From Treponema sp. (lineage in GTDB: Bacteria; Spirochaetota; Spirochaetia; Treponematales; Treponemataceae): DNA of 64,000 bases. The translations under genes were made by a program, and so were the position numbers. The stretch lies in assembly GCA_016286535.1 (NCBI GenBank), contig JAEESZ010000004.1, positions 1 to 64,000 on the forward strand. Reading direction: 5' to 3'. Of this stretch, positions 1-8,814 are shown in pieces (the first letter of the stretch is position 1; every line of letters begins with the position of its first letter). The notes beneath the pieces are model-generated. The model was not told the origin of the DNA. It saw only the letters and a list, made by a program, of their open reading frames with translations, and did not search any database.

Positions 1-1
1 A

Positions 2-79
2 GAAAAGGTAACTGTCGAAGTAAAAATAAAACTTCAGGAAATTGCTCTTTTACAGAAACAGTTTCTTGAAGCCGCTTAA
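2..79 (+). CDS. C-terminal end of an unidentified protein (5' truncated by window)
   Basis: The reading frame is open from the window edge and ends at TAA 77-79, giving the last 25 residues of a protein that begins upstream. The tail is mostly charged and helical (EKVTVEVK...LLQKQFLEAA) and carries no motif I can name. The stop is followed by non-coding AT-rich sequence, which fits a real gene end. With only 25 residues visible, neither function nor family can be assigned, and a chance open frame cannot be excluded. Confidence 0.4.
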   Translation, partial: EKVTVEVKIKLQEIALLQKQFLEAA

Positions 80-167
80 CTGGGATTTTATCAGGATTTG
101 AATTTACACCAGAATTTGGACTTGACCTTTTTGATTACAAAACAGGTGCTATTTTTTATTCGAAATG

Positions 168-207
168 TCATATAATTTAGTTGTTTTATCTAAATTATAT
201 GATTTTT
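168..207 (+). terminator. AT-rich hairpin 1 with T-run
   Basis: A perfect 13-bp inverted repeat (TCATATAATTTAG, 168-180; CTAAATTATATGA, 190-202) has a 9-nt loop and is followed by TTTTT at 203-207. It lies 88 bp after the stop of the 5'-truncated gene, so it could end that transcript. The stem has only two G/C pairs, so it would be a weak terminator. A nearly identical design is repeated at 241-280. Confidence 0.5.
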
Positions 208-240
208 CCTAAGAGTACAGAAACATTTTTGTTCTAATTG

Positions 241-280
241 TCATATATTTTGTCATTTTTTACCAAAATATATGATTTTT
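241..280 (+). terminator. AT-rich hairpin 2 with T-run, paralogue of hairpin 1
   Basis: A perfect 12-bp inverted repeat (TCATATATTTTG, 241-252; CAAAATATATGA, 264-275) has an 11-nt loop and is followed by TTTTT at 276-280. The outer stem (TCATATA/TATATGA) and the trailing T-run match hairpin 1, while the inner stem differs in a compensatory way. It may be a second terminator or one copy of a small repeat family. Confidence 0.45.
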
Positions 281-385
281 ATACAAAAGATGCCTTTGTG
301 TTGGAGATTGCAGCAGCGGTGACATCGCAACGGAGCCTTGGAGCGGGGCAATCTGGTGACTTCTTACAAATTGATAGGAAAAAAG

Positions 386-481
386 ATGTTGACCAATGTG
401 TTGTCGAGTTTGATTAAATTTGGATTTGGTAGTTATACTGAATTAATGAAAATAGGATGTCCTTTATTTAGAGGAAAATAA
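386..481 (+). CDS. possible 31-residue small protein
   Basis: An ATG at 386 is preceded by AGGA at 376-379, about 6 bases upstream, and opens a 31-codon frame ending at TAA 479-481. A strong terminator starts about 8 bases later. The peptide (MLTNVLSSLIKFG...CPLFRGK) has a hydrophobic first half and a basic tail. The frame stays open back to 323 without another ATG, GTG or TTG in good context, so it could instead be the 3' remnant of a decayed gene. Support is the ribosome site and the terminator placement only, and no homology is recognised. Confidence 0.25.
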   Translation: MLTNVLSSLIKFGFGSYTELMKIGCPLFRGK

Positions 482-488
482 ATTAAAA

Positions 489-518
489 AAAGCCTTGAAA
501 TTAATTTCAAGGCTTTTG
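489..518 (+). terminator. bidirectional terminator
   Basis: The perfect 24-bp palindrome at 491-514 (AGCCTTGAAATT and its complement) is flanked by A-run 485-490 and T-run 515-518, so it can act on either strand. It separates the plus-strand small ORF (386-481) from the minus-strand gene ending at 556. Confidence 0.85.
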
Positions 519-555
519 CTTTTGAAGCTATGTTAGGTTTTGTTCCTAAATACTT

Positions 556-879
556 TTACTTTTCTATAAGTATTATATTTCCATCCTCATCAGCGGTTAT
601 TTCCCATTTAGCGTAGTGGAATTCATCATCTTTTACTAGGGATGTAAAACCTGCTGTTGGTTTTAATGTTATTTTTTTATCATCTATATCAAACCAGCCG
701 TTTCCTCGGCCATTTTGATTTGCCGTATGTATTTTTACATCTCCATTCTTATAAATTGCCTTTATATATACTCCGTGTTTGCAAAAATTTTCTATTATGG
801 TTACTATTTCTTTTGGAGCCGCAAACATACATGCTGATGTTAAAATTGTAAATAATACCGTAAATAATATCTTTTTCAT
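556..879 (-). CDS. small exported hypothetical protein
   Basis: This is a 107-residue protein whose function I do not recognise. It starts MKKILFTVLFTILTSACMFA, a classical signal peptide with a likely signal-peptidase-I site after FAA, giving a mature protein of roughly 85 residues that is periplasmic or surface-exposed. The TSAC before it is a poor lipobox, so I do not call it a lipoprotein. I chose the ATG at 879 over the upstream in-frame ATG at 918 because AAAGGAGA lies just before it (about 886-895). The mature part is rich in charged and aromatic residues and ends ITADEDGNIILIEK. It follows the lipoprotein gene at 908-1717 by 28 bases and probably shares its promoter at 1818-1845. It ends at the terminator at 489-518. 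Confidence 0.7.
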   Translation of the reverse strand: MKKILFTVLFTILTSACMFAAPKEIVTIIENFCKHGVYIKAIYKNGDVKIHTANQNGRGNGWFDIDDKKITLKPTAGFTSLVKDDEFHYAKWEITADEDGNIILIEK

Positions 880-907
880 TTTTATTTCTCCTTTTATTTC
901 TTTTGTA

Positions 908-1717
908 TTATTTTTCAACCGTTATTGAACGTCCGTCTAATGTTTTTAATTCAAGTTTTATTATTTCATCTTTTATTTCACTATAGCATTGTAATTCTTC
1001 AATCCATTCTCGCTTAGTTTCTATTAAAGGAGGGACGAAACTGAAACCTATATCATCTCGTGTTACACATTCATAGGCGTTAGAATAATTTTCCCAGTTT
1101 ATATTAGCACTTGAACTGTACCCCCCTTTTGTATATGCTTTTGCTGATTTTATCTTTACATCATTAACAACGGGGATTAAAAGAAACTCGCAGTCTGTAT
1201 CATCTGTAGATATAGAATATCCATAATAATCTGAAATATTTTGTGACAGATTTGCTTTATAACCATGGTATACATTTTTTTTAGCCATTCGATAAGATGT
1301 TCCTGTTGTAAATGTAAAGACTATGTCTACCTGTACTCCAGGCACATCACACCATTTTATAAGCTCCTGTGTAGGGCTAGTGAAAATGCCTGTTCCGACT
1401 CCGGCAGTCTTTGAACCTGTATATATAGTGATCCATCCATTTGTACCATTATTTACATATTCCTGCCAGATTGTTGTACCTTTATAATCACTTACTTTCC
1501 AATAAACTTCATATAGACAAGTCGTTATTAATGCCTGCATTGTAGGATTTTGAGTAGTGTATGCAAGAGAACCCTCAAATAGCCCTGATTTTTCATCATA
1601 ATAAAAATATTCTTCTTCTGTGTTGTCGTCAGAAGAGCTTGAATTGGCGCAGCCAGTTAAGGTTACCATAAAAATAAGCAAAGCTAAGGATGCAAGAAGT
1701 TTTGTAAAGTGTTTCAT
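908..1717 (-). CDS. predicted lipoprotein, unknown function
   Basis: Roughly 269 residues with an N-terminal signal MKHFTKLLASLALL...TLTGC. LTGC is a good lipobox, so the mature protein should be lipid-anchored through that cysteine, followed by a low-complexity Ser/Asp linker (NSSSSDDNTEEE). The body is Tyr/Thr/Gly-rich and probably beta-rich. I see no catalytic motif and do not recognise the family. The ATG near 1717 is chosen because GAGGAGGG lies immediately upstream. The in-frame start at 1819 would place the transcription start and about 100 bases of leader inside the gene. The next gene (556-879) follows after 28 bases, and the pair looks like a two-gene unit of exported proteins. Confidence 0.7.
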   Translation of the reverse strand: MKHFTKLLASLALLIFMVTLTGCANSSSSDDNTEEEYFYYDEKSGLFEGSLAYTTQNPTMQALITTCLYEVYWKVSDYKGTTIWQEYVNNGTNGWITIYTGSKTAGVGTGIFTSPTQELIKWCDVPGVQVDIVFTFTTGTSYRMAKKNVYHGYKANLSQNISDYYGYSISTDDTDCEFLLIPVVNDVKIKSAKAYTKGGYSSSANINWENYSNAYECVTRDDIGFSFVPPLIETKREWIEELQCYSEIKDEIIKLELKTLDGRSITVEK

Positions 1718-1817
1718 AAAACCCTCCTCGGTTTCTTTCCATTTTTTAGAGAAAAATGTTGGAGATTTCGGTTGACGAGCCTCCAAAAATTGACGGTCTT
1801 CATACCTGTCTTCTACC

Positions 1818-1845
1818 ATTATAATATAGATTCATTCTTTTACAA
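1818..1845 (-). promoter_or_regulatory. sigma-70 type promoter for the lipoprotein gene
   Basis: On the minus strand TTGTAA (-35, plus 1840-1845), a 16-bp spacer and TATAAT (-10, plus 1818-1823) lie about 100 bases before the ATG near 1717. The leader contains TTGGAG...CTCCAA, which can pair. This placement is the reason for rejecting the start codon at 1819. Confidence 0.6.
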
Positions 1846-1914
1846 CGCTATAAAATCATTTATTCCAACTATTTATTCCTGAGGGATCTGCTTCAAGCTG
1901 ATAAAGACCCAAAG

Positions 1915-1949
1915 AAAAAAAGACTGCCGGTTTTTCCGACAGTCTTTTT
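1915..1949 (-). terminator. terminator downstream of icd
   Basis: Read on the minus strand, the stem GACTGTCGG/CCGGCAGTC has an AAAAA loop and ends in a T-run. The single imperfect pair is a U-G wobble on the minus-strand RNA but a C-A mismatch on the plus strand, which supports minus-strand use. It lies about 70 bases after the icd stop. Confidence 0.8.
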
Positions 1950-1969
1950 CGTTCGCTGCGCTCACTACC

Positions 1970-1991
1970 GAGTTTGCTTGTCAGCAAACTC
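1970..1991 (-). repeat. perfect hairpin between icd stop and its terminator
   Basis: A 9-bp perfect stem (GAGTTTGCT/AGCAAACTC) has a 4-base loop and lies between the icd stop and the T-run terminator. There is no T-run of its own, so it may stabilise the 3' end of the mRNA rather than terminate. The GTGAGCGCAGCGAACG stretch next to it is G/C-rich compared with its surroundings. Confidence 0.5.
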
Positions 1992-2018
1992 GCAGTTTTG
2001 TCCAATTGATTTTTATGT

Positions 2019-3215
2019 TTAGAGTCTTTCTCTGATTGCAGCAATAAATTCCCATGAATCAAGAACTTTTTTAGCTGCAGGTTCTGCAATGCGGGCAATG
2101 TCGCCTGTCATATAGCCTTCTTCAATTGTCTGAAGAGTAGCTTTTTCAAGACGTTTTGCAAAATCAACTAAGTCTGGAGTTCCGTCTAATTCACCGCGTT
2201 TTGCAAGGGCACCTGTCCAGGCAAAAATTGTAGCTACAGGGTTTGTAGAAGTTTTTTCGCCCTTAAGGTAGCGGTAGTAGTGTTTCTGTACAGTTCCATG
2301 ACTTGCTTCGTATTCAAAGTTTCCGTCAGGACTTACAAGGACTGAAGTCATCATAGCTAAAGAACCGCAGGCAGATGCAATCATATCGCTCATAACATCA
2401 CCATCGTAGTTCTTTGTAGCCCACATAAAGCCGCCTTCAGATCTCATAACACGGGCAACAGCATCATCAATTAAAGTATAGAAGTATTCAATGCCTGCTG
2501 CATCGAATTTAGTCTTGTATTCTTCGTCAAATACACGCTGGAAAATAGCCTTAAAGTTTCCGTCGTAAGTTTTAGAAATTGTATCTTTTGCACCGAACCA
2601 TACGCTGATTTTGCGGTCAAGGGCATAAGTAAAGCAGCAGCGGGCAAAGCTTTCAATAGAATTATCAAGATTATGAATTCCCTGAATAATTCCAGGTCCC
2701 TTCATATCCATAATTGTTTTGCGGATTTCTTTTCCGTCTACGCCTGTAAATACAAGTTCTGCTTTTCCTGCAGTAGGACATTTAATTTCGCAGTTTTTAT
2801 ATACATCACCGTAAGCGTGGCGGCCTAATACAATAGGCTTTTTCCAGCAGCTTACTGTTCCATGGATATTCTTTACAAAAATTGGCTCACGGAAAACAGT
2901 ACCGTCAAGTTCAGCACGAATAATTCCGTTAGGACTTGGTGTAAGCTGTTTAAGCTTGTATTCTTCTACACGAGCTTGGTTAGAAGTAATAGTTGCACAT
3001 TTAACACCAACGTGTAATCTCTTGATTGCTTCTGCGGCAGCATAAGTGATTTTGTCATCAGAGTCATCACGGCTCTTCAACCCTAAATCATAATATTCTG
3101 TTTTAAGCTCTACATAAGGAGTTAAAAGTTCGTCCTTAATAACCTTCCATAAAACACGAGTCATTTCATCGCCGTCAAGTTCAGCGATGGCATTTTTCAT
3201 CTGAATTTTTTCCAT
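2019..3215 (-). CDS. icd: NADP-dependent isocitrate dehydrogenase (eukaryote-like class)
   Basis: 398 residues, the usual length for this class, which oxidatively decarboxylates isocitrate to 2-oxoglutarate in the cytoplasm. Visible family signatures are [14 protein letters not shown] at the N-terminus, [12 protein letters not shown] and [19 protein letters not shown] (isocitrate-binding region), NYDGDVMSD (Mg/Mn-binding aspartates) and [14 protein letters not shown] (coenzyme site). It is the Thermotoga/eukaryote-like subfamily, not the E. coli type. TITSNQARV is a variant of the usual TITPDEARV. No other TCA-cycle gene is nearby, so it probably supplies 2-oxoglutarate for glutamate synthesis. 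ATG 3215 has no Shine-Dalgarno but has a -10 box 9 bases upstream. Two hairpins, including a terminator, follow the stop. Confidence 0.95.
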   Translation of the reverse strand: MEKIQMKNAIAELDGDEMTRVLWKVIKDELLTPYVELKTEYYDLGLKSRDDSDDKITYAAAEAIKRLHVGVKCATITSNQARVEEYKLKQLTPSPNGIIRAELDGTVFREPIFVKNIHGTVSCWKKPIVLGRHAYGDVYKNCEIKCPTAGKAELVFTGVDGKEIRKTIMDMKGPGIIQGIHNLDNSIESFARCCFTYALDRKISVWFGAKDTISKTYDGNFKAIFQRVFDEEYKTKFDAAGIEYFYTLIDDAVARVMRSEGGFMWATKNYDGDVMSDMIASACGSLAMMTSVLVSPDGNFEYEASHGTVQKHYYRYLKGEKTSTNPVATIFAWTGALAKRGELDGTPDLVDFAKRLEKATLQTIEEGYMTGDIARIAEPAAKKVLDSWEFIAAIRERL

Positions 3216-3224
3216 AATGTGGAA

Positions 3225-3253
3225 ATTATAATGATTTTTTCTGAATACTACAA
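3225..3253 (-). promoter_or_regulatory. icd promoter, near-leaderless
   Basis: On the minus strand TTGTAG (plus 3248-3253), a 17-bp spacer and perfect TATAAT (plus 3225-3230) end 9 bases before the icd ATG. Transcription would start 2-3 bases from the start codon. The -35 matches the consensus at only three positions. Confidence 0.5.
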
Positions 3254-3781
3254 TTACTCAGGGCAGGCTGTAAAATATAATTTGTAATCAACTTCTTTTT
3301 TTTGTCCGCCCTCAAGTTCTATGCCGTAGGTACCGCCGCCTGCTTTTCCGTCTTTTAGAATGACATTTTCATAATAAACTTTGCCAATGTTTTTTACGCT
3401 TACGCAGCCGTCAAGAGTTCCGTCGGCATACATGTTGGCTTTTGTAATTATCTGACCGTCGAAAATCCATCCTTCTTCATCGCTGTAATTTGAATAGGTA
3501 AGGGTGACAATTCCTTTAAGGCCTTTGACTTTAGTTTTGTAGTGGAGGCTTCCGCTTATAAGCCCTTCGATTTTTTCTTCTCCAAGCTTGGCCATGTTTC
3601 CCTTTTTATTTAATAAAACAAGTCTGTCCTGGGAAGCCTTCTGTTTAAGTGTATAATCAATAAAAAAATCTTCCTCGGTATAAGAAGAGTCTTTTTCTGC
3701 AGCAGCTTCTTTTGAATCATTTCCTGCAAGAGCAGAAAAAACAGATAAAAGTAAAATAAGGGAAAAAATTATTTTTTTCAT
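3254..3781 (-). CDS. exported hypothetical protein
   Basis: 175 residues starting [21 protein letters not shown], a signal peptide with a probable cleavage after ALA. The mature part opens with an acidic Ser/Glu/Lys stretch (about residues 21-38), and the rest is beta-rich (repeated short hydrophobic strands with Gly/Tyr/Lys turns). I recognise no family. GGAGG lies just before the ATG. It follows the lipoprotein at 3800-4936 by 18 bases and precedes icd, which has its own promoter. It is probably the last gene of the run that begins near 10553. Confidence 0.65.
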   Translation of the reverse strand: MKKIIFSLILLLSVFSALAGNDSKEAAAEKDSSYTEEDFFIDYTLKQKASQDRLVLLNKKGNMAKLGEEKIEGLISGSLHYKTKVKGLKGIVTLTYSNYSDEEGWIFDGQIITKANMYADGTLDGCVSVKNIGKVYYENVILKDGKAGGGTYGIELEGGQKKEVDYKLYFTACPE

Positions 3782-3799
3782 GAAGCCTCCACTTTGAAA

Positions 3800-4936
3800 T
3801 TAATTTTTAAAAAGTTTAAGACAGTTTAAATAATCTACCAGACTTATTGCTTCTGAAGGGTAGAAGTTTTTTCCATCCGGCAGTTCCATAATCTGATTTT
3901 CGACCATGCCAAGTACGGCATCAAAGTCAGAATCTTCTATTTTAATGTCTGCAATAGGACTTGAAACATTATGGCTCTGAGAAAGCTTTGTGTAATAATC
4001 TGAATAACGGCTTGCAAGGTCATTTTTTCCCTGAGACTTTATATAAACATTCCATAAAAATCTTGCAGCATTTTTTCTTGTAAGTTTTTTAGATTTTGTA
4101 ATTTCCAGGGAACTTTTATTCTGGTTTTCTTTATCTTTTACACTTGAAAAATATCCTGCTTTCTCAAGTTTTTTTACCAGGTCAGAAGTTTTATATTTGT
4201 TTCCTGCTGTAAAGAAATTTAAGAGGGTCGAATTGTTTACCGTGTATTCAATCATAGACTGAACTGTAAGGGTATTCTGTAATTCCTTTGCGGTGATGTT
4301 ATTTTGTAAATCAAAATTATTTGTAAGCTTATACATTCTCCAGATATTTTCCTGAAGCTTTGCATAACCGGTTCTGTAATTTTCCTGAGAATTTTTAGAA
4401 AAAATTAAAAAGGCCTTATCGATAGAAGCAAGAGATAGGTCATAACTTTGCATTAAATACAAAACCTTTGCTTTTTCTGTAAGGATAACAGCATCATCAT
4501 TTTCTATTCGCAGAATGTTATTAAGATAGTCTAACTGGTCGGCATTTGATTTTTCTAATCTGGAAGCAAGAAGAAGGGTATAAGAATCATTAGCCTGTAA
4601 AACTCTTGCTTCTATATAAGTTTCTTTTGCTTTAGAGGCTTTTCCCTGGTAAAGGTATAAAAGTCCCTTTATGGAAAGAAGCCTTGCTTTTAAGGCAGGT
4701 TCCTGGTGCTGGTCAGAAGTATCAAGACTGTTAAGAAGATTCTGCACCTGCTGGTAAGAAAGGTTATGGCTGCAGATATAATTGCAGTCAATGTCTATAA
4801 AGGTATTTTCTACTTCCTGAATGGAATCAAAAACTACAGAAGATGAGGATGATGTATATATATCCTGCTGAAGACTTGCACAGGAAGTCAGGAAAAAGGC
4901 TGCTGCTGTAAGAATAGAAAAAATAATTTTTTTCAT
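3800..4936 (-). CDS. predicted TPR-like lipoprotein
   Basis: 378 residues with an N-terminal MKKIIFSILTAAAFFLTSC. LTSC is a lipobox, so the protein should be anchored in a membrane leaflet facing the periplasm. The middle (about residues 60-200) is alpha-helical with alternating Leu/Ala/Tyr residues typical of TPR-like repeats (e.g. KGLLYLYQGKASKAKETYIEA), and the C-terminal third is helical without a recognisable domain. I take ATG 4936 rather than 4981 because AGAGGAAA precedes it and because 4981 would overlap the upstream gene ending at 4950. It is tightly linked to the 885-residue membrane protein upstream, so the two may act together in the envelope. No enzymatic motif is visible. Confidence 0.65.
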   Translation of the reverse strand: MKKIIFSILTAAAFFLTSCASLQQDIYTSSSSSVVFDSIQEVENTFIDIDCNYICSHNLSYQQVQNLLNSLDTSDQHQEPALKARLLSIKGLLYLYQGKASKAKETYIEARVLQANDSYTLLLASRLEKSNADQLDYLNNILRIENDDAVILTEKAKVLYLMQSYDLSLASIDKAFLIFSKNSQENYRTGYAKLQENIWRMYKLTNNFDLQNNITAKELQNTLTVQSMIEYTVNNSTLLNFFTAGNKYKTSDLVKKLEKAGYFSSVKDKENQNKSSLEITKSKKLTRKNAARFLWNVYIKSQGKNDLASRYSDYYTKLSQSHNVSSPIADIKIEDSDFDAVLGMVENQIMELPDGKNFYPSEAISLVDYLNCLKLFKN

Positions 4937-4949
4937 AAAAAGTTTCCTC

Positions 4950-7607
4950 TTAGAAAATGTTATAGGCAAAGATATGGTCATCTATTGAAAGTACAAGACA
5001 GTCATCTTTTTTGTCGCCGTTTACATCTGTAAATACAAGTTCATTATAACCCGAAAGCGGGAATGCTTCTATCATTTCAAGCAGACTTGTAAAGCCGTAG
5101 ACTGTATTACCTTCGCCGCTTACAAAAATATCTGTGTGATTGTCTCCGTTGTAATCGCAGGTGGTGATAACTCCCTGTTTTGCCTTTAAGTATGGAATCT
5201 CTATCTGGGTAAAGTTAGCGTCCAGGGTAATTTTAAATAGAGATCCTTCTGCAGAAAGGGCAAAAATATTTCCGTCTGCTTCTTTGAGGTCTACATAAAA
5301 TAATCCATCCAGCTGCAGAGGGAAATTCTTTAGAGGCGTAAGATTTTTATCTAAAATATATAAAAGTCCTGTCTGAGTTATAAAGGCAATGTAAATATTT
5401 CCGCCTTTTTTAAACAGACATGGAGAAGTATATCCTAAGCCTTCAACTATAAAAGGATTTAGTCCGCTGGTTTTTGCAGCTTCTGTTCCCTTGTAAAGGT
5501 GAATGCCGCCTAAGAAACCTCTTTCATAAATTGCATAATAATCATCCTTTACGCCTGGAGTATATTGCACTGTGCTTGAATAATTATTTTCAAAATAAGT
5601 TTCTGTAGCTTCGCTGCTTACCATACTGATATAACCGGATGTAGTTGTAAAAAGCAGCTGGTCTTTATAAAGGGCTGGCTTTGCACAGATTTTATCTGAA
5701 AAGAAAGGGAAGCCTTTTACAATTTCAAGTTCCTTTGTTAAAAGATAAATTGTTCCGTTTTTGCTTATGGCCCATAATTCTCCCTGACAGCTTTTAATTG
5801 TCGCCGGGCTTGCTGGAATTAACCAGTCAATATCTTTTATCTGCTTTGTGTTTACCGACAGAGTCTGAGGCGAAAGGGCAGAAAGAGAATCTTTTCCTTC
5901 CAGATAAAAGATTGTGTTAAATTTTGAATCGTTTGATTTACACAATTGAGAGGCTTTTTTTGTATTTTTTGGGAAGCCTGAAATTACCGGAGAATATTCA
6001 GATTTTGAAACGGTTGCCTTAAGCTGAACAAAAATTTCATTGTTTTTAAGACTGAGGTCAAAACGGCCAATGTTATAAAGTTTTAAAACCTCTGAAACTG
6101 TTGTTTTAGACTTTAAGAAGAATGGAATACTGCGCTCAAGGTTATAATAAAGGCTTACTGTAGATAAAGGTGACATCTTGTTTGAAAGATGCTTCCAGTT
6201 CTGGCTGTTGGTAATTCTTTTATTATTGTGACCTGCATTATTTATGCTAACAAGATTTTCCGGAGATTGAGAGAAATAAATAAAATCATCTCTTACAATA
6301 TAATATGGCTTTGGAAGGTAGATGCCAAAGGTTTCCAGAATAGACTGAAGATAGCCTGGCAGTTGAATTGTAGGAAGTCTTACAGAATCAACCAGGAGGC
6401 TTTTGTCGCTTGTAAGGATGATAGAAGAAAAGAGGGTATCAAAAATCTGCTGTCTTTTCTTTTCGTCGCTGATTTTTATTGCAAGGACCGGTTCAGATTT
6501 TCCTTCCAGGGCAAAAACTGAAAACTCATCATCTGTCCAGCTGAAAATTGCATCTTCCAGGCTTGTATGGAATATTACATTTGAAGCTTTTTCTGCCATC
6601 TGCCATTTATCTTCCAGTTTATAAGAAGAAGGTATAAGGGCAAAGGCGGCATTTTTCAACTGTTCTATAGATAATGAATTTATAAAGGTATAATACTGGG
6701 TATTTTCCGGTATTTTATTTAAGAGGCTTGGGGTTGTAGATTCCGCTTTGAATAAAAGTGACAGCGGATGCTCCTGATAGGCCTCGTTTAATTTGTAAGG
6801 GAGGTTAAGCTTTACATGTACGTCGCTTTCTGAAATTTCAAGGCTGATGGTACTTAATTCTTCTAGGGTAACTGCATCCGAAAGTCCCTGAAGGTAGGCA
6901 TCCTTTAAATCTTCTTCTGCAGAAGTTTCTGAAAGCATTTTTAAAAGTTTTTCACTGTTGCATGAAATCTTAAATGGTTCCTTTAGTTTTTCTGTAAGAG
7001 GCTGCAGCTGTTTCTGGCTGTAACTTTCTTCGTTTGTAAAAGAAACTGCTTTTTTGAATAAATCTTCGCTGCCGGTAATAATTACAAGATTCTTGTAAGG
7101 CATGATATAAAAAAGCTGATTCTGATTTTTATAAATGAAAAAATTATCTACATTAGTTTTTACATAGGTAAGGTTTTCTATTTTCTTTATGTCAGTAATA
7201 AGAGGGGCCAGTCTTGTTATGCCCGAAAGAAAGCCCATGTTTGCAACACAAAGAAAGGATTTATCTTCGTAAAGGGCAATATCAATTCTTCTTTGTAAAA
7301 GTTTTTTTACAAGGAAAGAGGATCTTAAATGAGATTTTCTGAAATTAAGGATAAAAGGGCGGATGGCACTTAAAGAAGGCTCTGCTACTACTAAATCAAC
7401 TGCTTTTAAATCTAAAAGGGGTTCAAAAGCGTCCCAGGCACTGTCGCATCTTACATAAATTGAATAATCGTTTGGTACCACCTGGGAAAGCTTCTGCCTG
7501 TCAAAGGCAGAATATATAAACCAGGAAGTGATTATCAAAATTAAAATTAACAATATTATTAATATAGACAGCAAAAATTTTACAAAAGGATTTTTCTTTT
7601 TACTCAT
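4950..7607 (-). CDS. large membrane-anchored protein with C-terminal propeller/FG-GAP-like repeats
   Basis: 885 residues. MSKKKNPFVKF precedes one long transmembrane segment (about residues 10-30, LLSILIILLILILIITSWFI), so most of the protein should face the periplasm. Residues about 40-530 contain repeated segments of the PNDYSIYVRCDS / IPENTQYYTFINS type, which resembles the DUF3352 style, though I cannot confirm it. From about residue 570 on, short beta repeats end in two Ca-binding-like blades, CDYNGDNHTDIFVSGEG and TDVNGDKKDDCLVLS (DxNGDxxxD), as in FG-GAP/VCBS propellers. No catalytic residues are apparent. It sits 47 bases after the NifS-like gene and 13 bases before the TPR lipoprotein. 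A scaffold or adhesion role is only a guess. Confidence 0.6.
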   Translation of the reverse strand: MSKKKNPFVKFLLSILIILLILILIITSWFIYSAFDRQKLSQVVPNDYSIYVRCDSAWDAFEPLLDLKAVDLVVAEPSLSAIRPFILNFRKSHLRSSFLVKKLLQRRIDIALYEDKSFLCVANMGFLSGITRLAPLITDIKKIENLTYVKTNVDNFFIYKNQNQLFYIMPYKNLVIITGSEDLFKKAVSFTNEESYSQKQLQPLTEKLKEPFKISCNSEKLLKMLSETSAEEDLKDAYLQGLSDAVTLEELSTISLEISESDVHVKLNLPYKLNEAYQEHPLSLLFKAESTTPSLLNKIPENTQYYTFINSLSIEQLKNAAFALIPSSYKLEDKWQMAEKASNVIFHTSLEDAIFSWTDDEFSVFALEGKSEPVLAIKISDEKKRQQIFDTLFSSIILTSDKSLLVDSVRLPTIQLPGYLQSILETFGIYLPKPYYIVRDDFIYFSQSPENLVSINNAGHNNKRITNSQNWKHLSNKMSPLSTVSLYYNLERSIPFFLKSKTTVSEVLKLYNIGRFDLSLKNNEIFVQLKATVSKSEYSPVISGFPKNTKKASQLCKSNDSKFNTIFYLEGKDSLSALSPQTLSVNTKQIKDIDWLIPASPATIKSCQGELWAISKNGTIYLLTKELEIVKGFPFFSDKICAKPALYKDQLLFTTTSGYISMVSSEATETYFENNYSSTVQYTPGVKDDYYAIYERGFLGGIHLYKGTEAAKTSGLNPFIVEGLGYTSPCLFKKGGNIYIAFITQTGLLYILDKNLTPLKNFPLQLDGLFYVDLKEADGNIFALSAEGSLFKITLDANFTQIEIPYLKAKQGVITTCDYNGDNHTDIFVSGEGNTVYGFTSLLEMIEAFPLSGYNELVFTDVNGDKKDDCLVLSIDDHIFAYNIF

Positions 7608-7654
7608 AATATCATTTTATTTTTTTATAATATTATGGTCAATTGTATGAACAA

Positions 7655-8803
7655 TTAATGCTGGAACTTATTGTTTATGTTTTTTACAGCCTCAAAAAGT
7701 TCATCTAAAGCCTTCTGCGTGGTCTTAGGTCCAAAGCTGAACCTTACGGCAGTCTCCCTTACATCGAGGGGAATCTGCATTGCTTCAAGAACCGGCCTGT
7801 TAGCCTTTTTTGTTGAGCAGGCACTTCCCGTAGAAATGTAAAAGCCTTCTGCATCAAGAGCCCTGAGCATTACATTGCCCGGAATATTCTTAAAGGCCGC
7901 CTGAACAACGTAAGGAGAAAAACATTCTTCTTTTTCTGTTCTGATTTGTGGAACAATAGTACAGTTTTTTAGTTCTGAAAGTTTTTTTACAAATTCTTTT
8001 GTATTTATTTCAGGCTTTTTTTCTTCTGTCATATAGTAGCGGTCAATACATTTAGAAAAAGCCAGGGCCCCAAAAAGATTTTCGGTTCCGCTTCTAAGGC
8101 CTTTTTCCTGTCCGCCGCCTTTTAAGAAAGGATCAATGGAATCTTTTAAATATAAAAGTCCAATCCCTCTAGGCCCGCAGATTTTATGGGCGCTGAATGC
8201 GGCTGAATCTATGCCGGGGTAATTAAGTTTAAGGGGGATTTTTCCTGCTGCCTGTACACAGTCAACATGAAATTTTGGTTTTCTTTTTCCTTCACTTGCT
8301 TTTTTAATGGCATCTGCAATTTCGTAAATAGGCTGAATGGCTCCGGTCTCGTTATTAACTGCCATTACACAAACTAAATGAGTATCAGAAGTTAAAAGAG
8401 ATGTAACAGCCTCTGCAGTTATAAAGCCTTCTTTATTTGCAGGAATGGAAATTACCTTCCAGCCAAGCTTTGTTAATACAGAAGCCTGTTCCCTTATGGC
8501 AGGGTGCTCAATGGAACTTATTAAAACACTGCCTTTTACAGGCTTTGACAATACAGACAAAAGGGGAATCTGATCGCTTTCTGTTCCGCCGCTTGTAAAA
8601 TAAAGGGTCGATTCAGGAACTCCCAATTTTGCTGCAATGCTTTTGCGGGCCTTTTCCAGCTCTTCCCTTGCTTTTTTTCCTGCAGTATGCCCGCTGCTTG
8701 GATTTGCCCAGCATTCCATAGATTCTTTAAGGGAAGAAGTTAAAATATCTTCATCTGCAGGACTTGTTGCAGCCCAGTCAAAATAATGTTCAATGTTTTC
8801 CAT
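7655..8803 (-). CDS. cysteine desulfurase (NifS/IscS family)
   Basis: 382 residues, normal length for this PLP fold-type-I family, which takes sulfur from cysteine for Fe-S clusters and thio-modified tRNA. Visible features are FDWAATSP at the N-terminus (the usual YLDNAATT position), TSGGTESD near residue 70, HVDCVQAAG near 180, the PLP lysine K207 in SAHKICGPRG, and the sulfur-accepting cysteine C329 in STGSACSTKK. All catalytic residues are present, so it should be active. The short active-site loop with SGSACS-type sequence fits class I. No iscU or other Fe-S assembly gene is adjacent. Instead it lies in an apparent operon with a dehydroquinate-synthase-like gene (11-base gap) and envelope proteins. 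AGG lies before the ATG. Confidence 0.9.
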   Translation of the reverse strand: MENIEHYFDWAATSPADEDILTSSLKESMECWANPSSGHTAGKKAREELEKARKSIAAKLGVPESTLYFTSGGTESDQIPLLSVLSKPVKGSVLISSIEHPAIREQASVLTKLGWKVISIPANKEGFITAEAVTSLLTSDTHLVCVMAVNNETGAIQPIYEIADAIKKASEGKRKPKFHVDCVQAAGKIPLKLNYPGIDSAAFSAHKICGPRGIGLLYLKDSIDPFLKGGGQEKGLRSGTENLFGALAFSKCIDRYYMTEEKKPEINTKEFVKKLSELKNCTIVPQIRTEKEECFSPYVVQAAFKNIPGNVMLRALDAEGFYISTGSACSTKKANRPVLEAMQIPLDVRETAVRFSFGPKTTQKALDELFEAVKNINNKFQH

Positions 8804-8814
8804 TTTATAACCTG

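Noticed and set aside
1856..2098. 80-codon minus-strand ORF overlapping the end of icd
   Set aside because: It runs out of frame through the icd 3' end, two hairpins and the terminator, with no ribosome site.
6189..6624. Plus-strand ORFs of 73 and 110 codons inside the 885-residue gene
   Set aside because: Antisense frames within a clear coding gene, with no ribosome site or family match.
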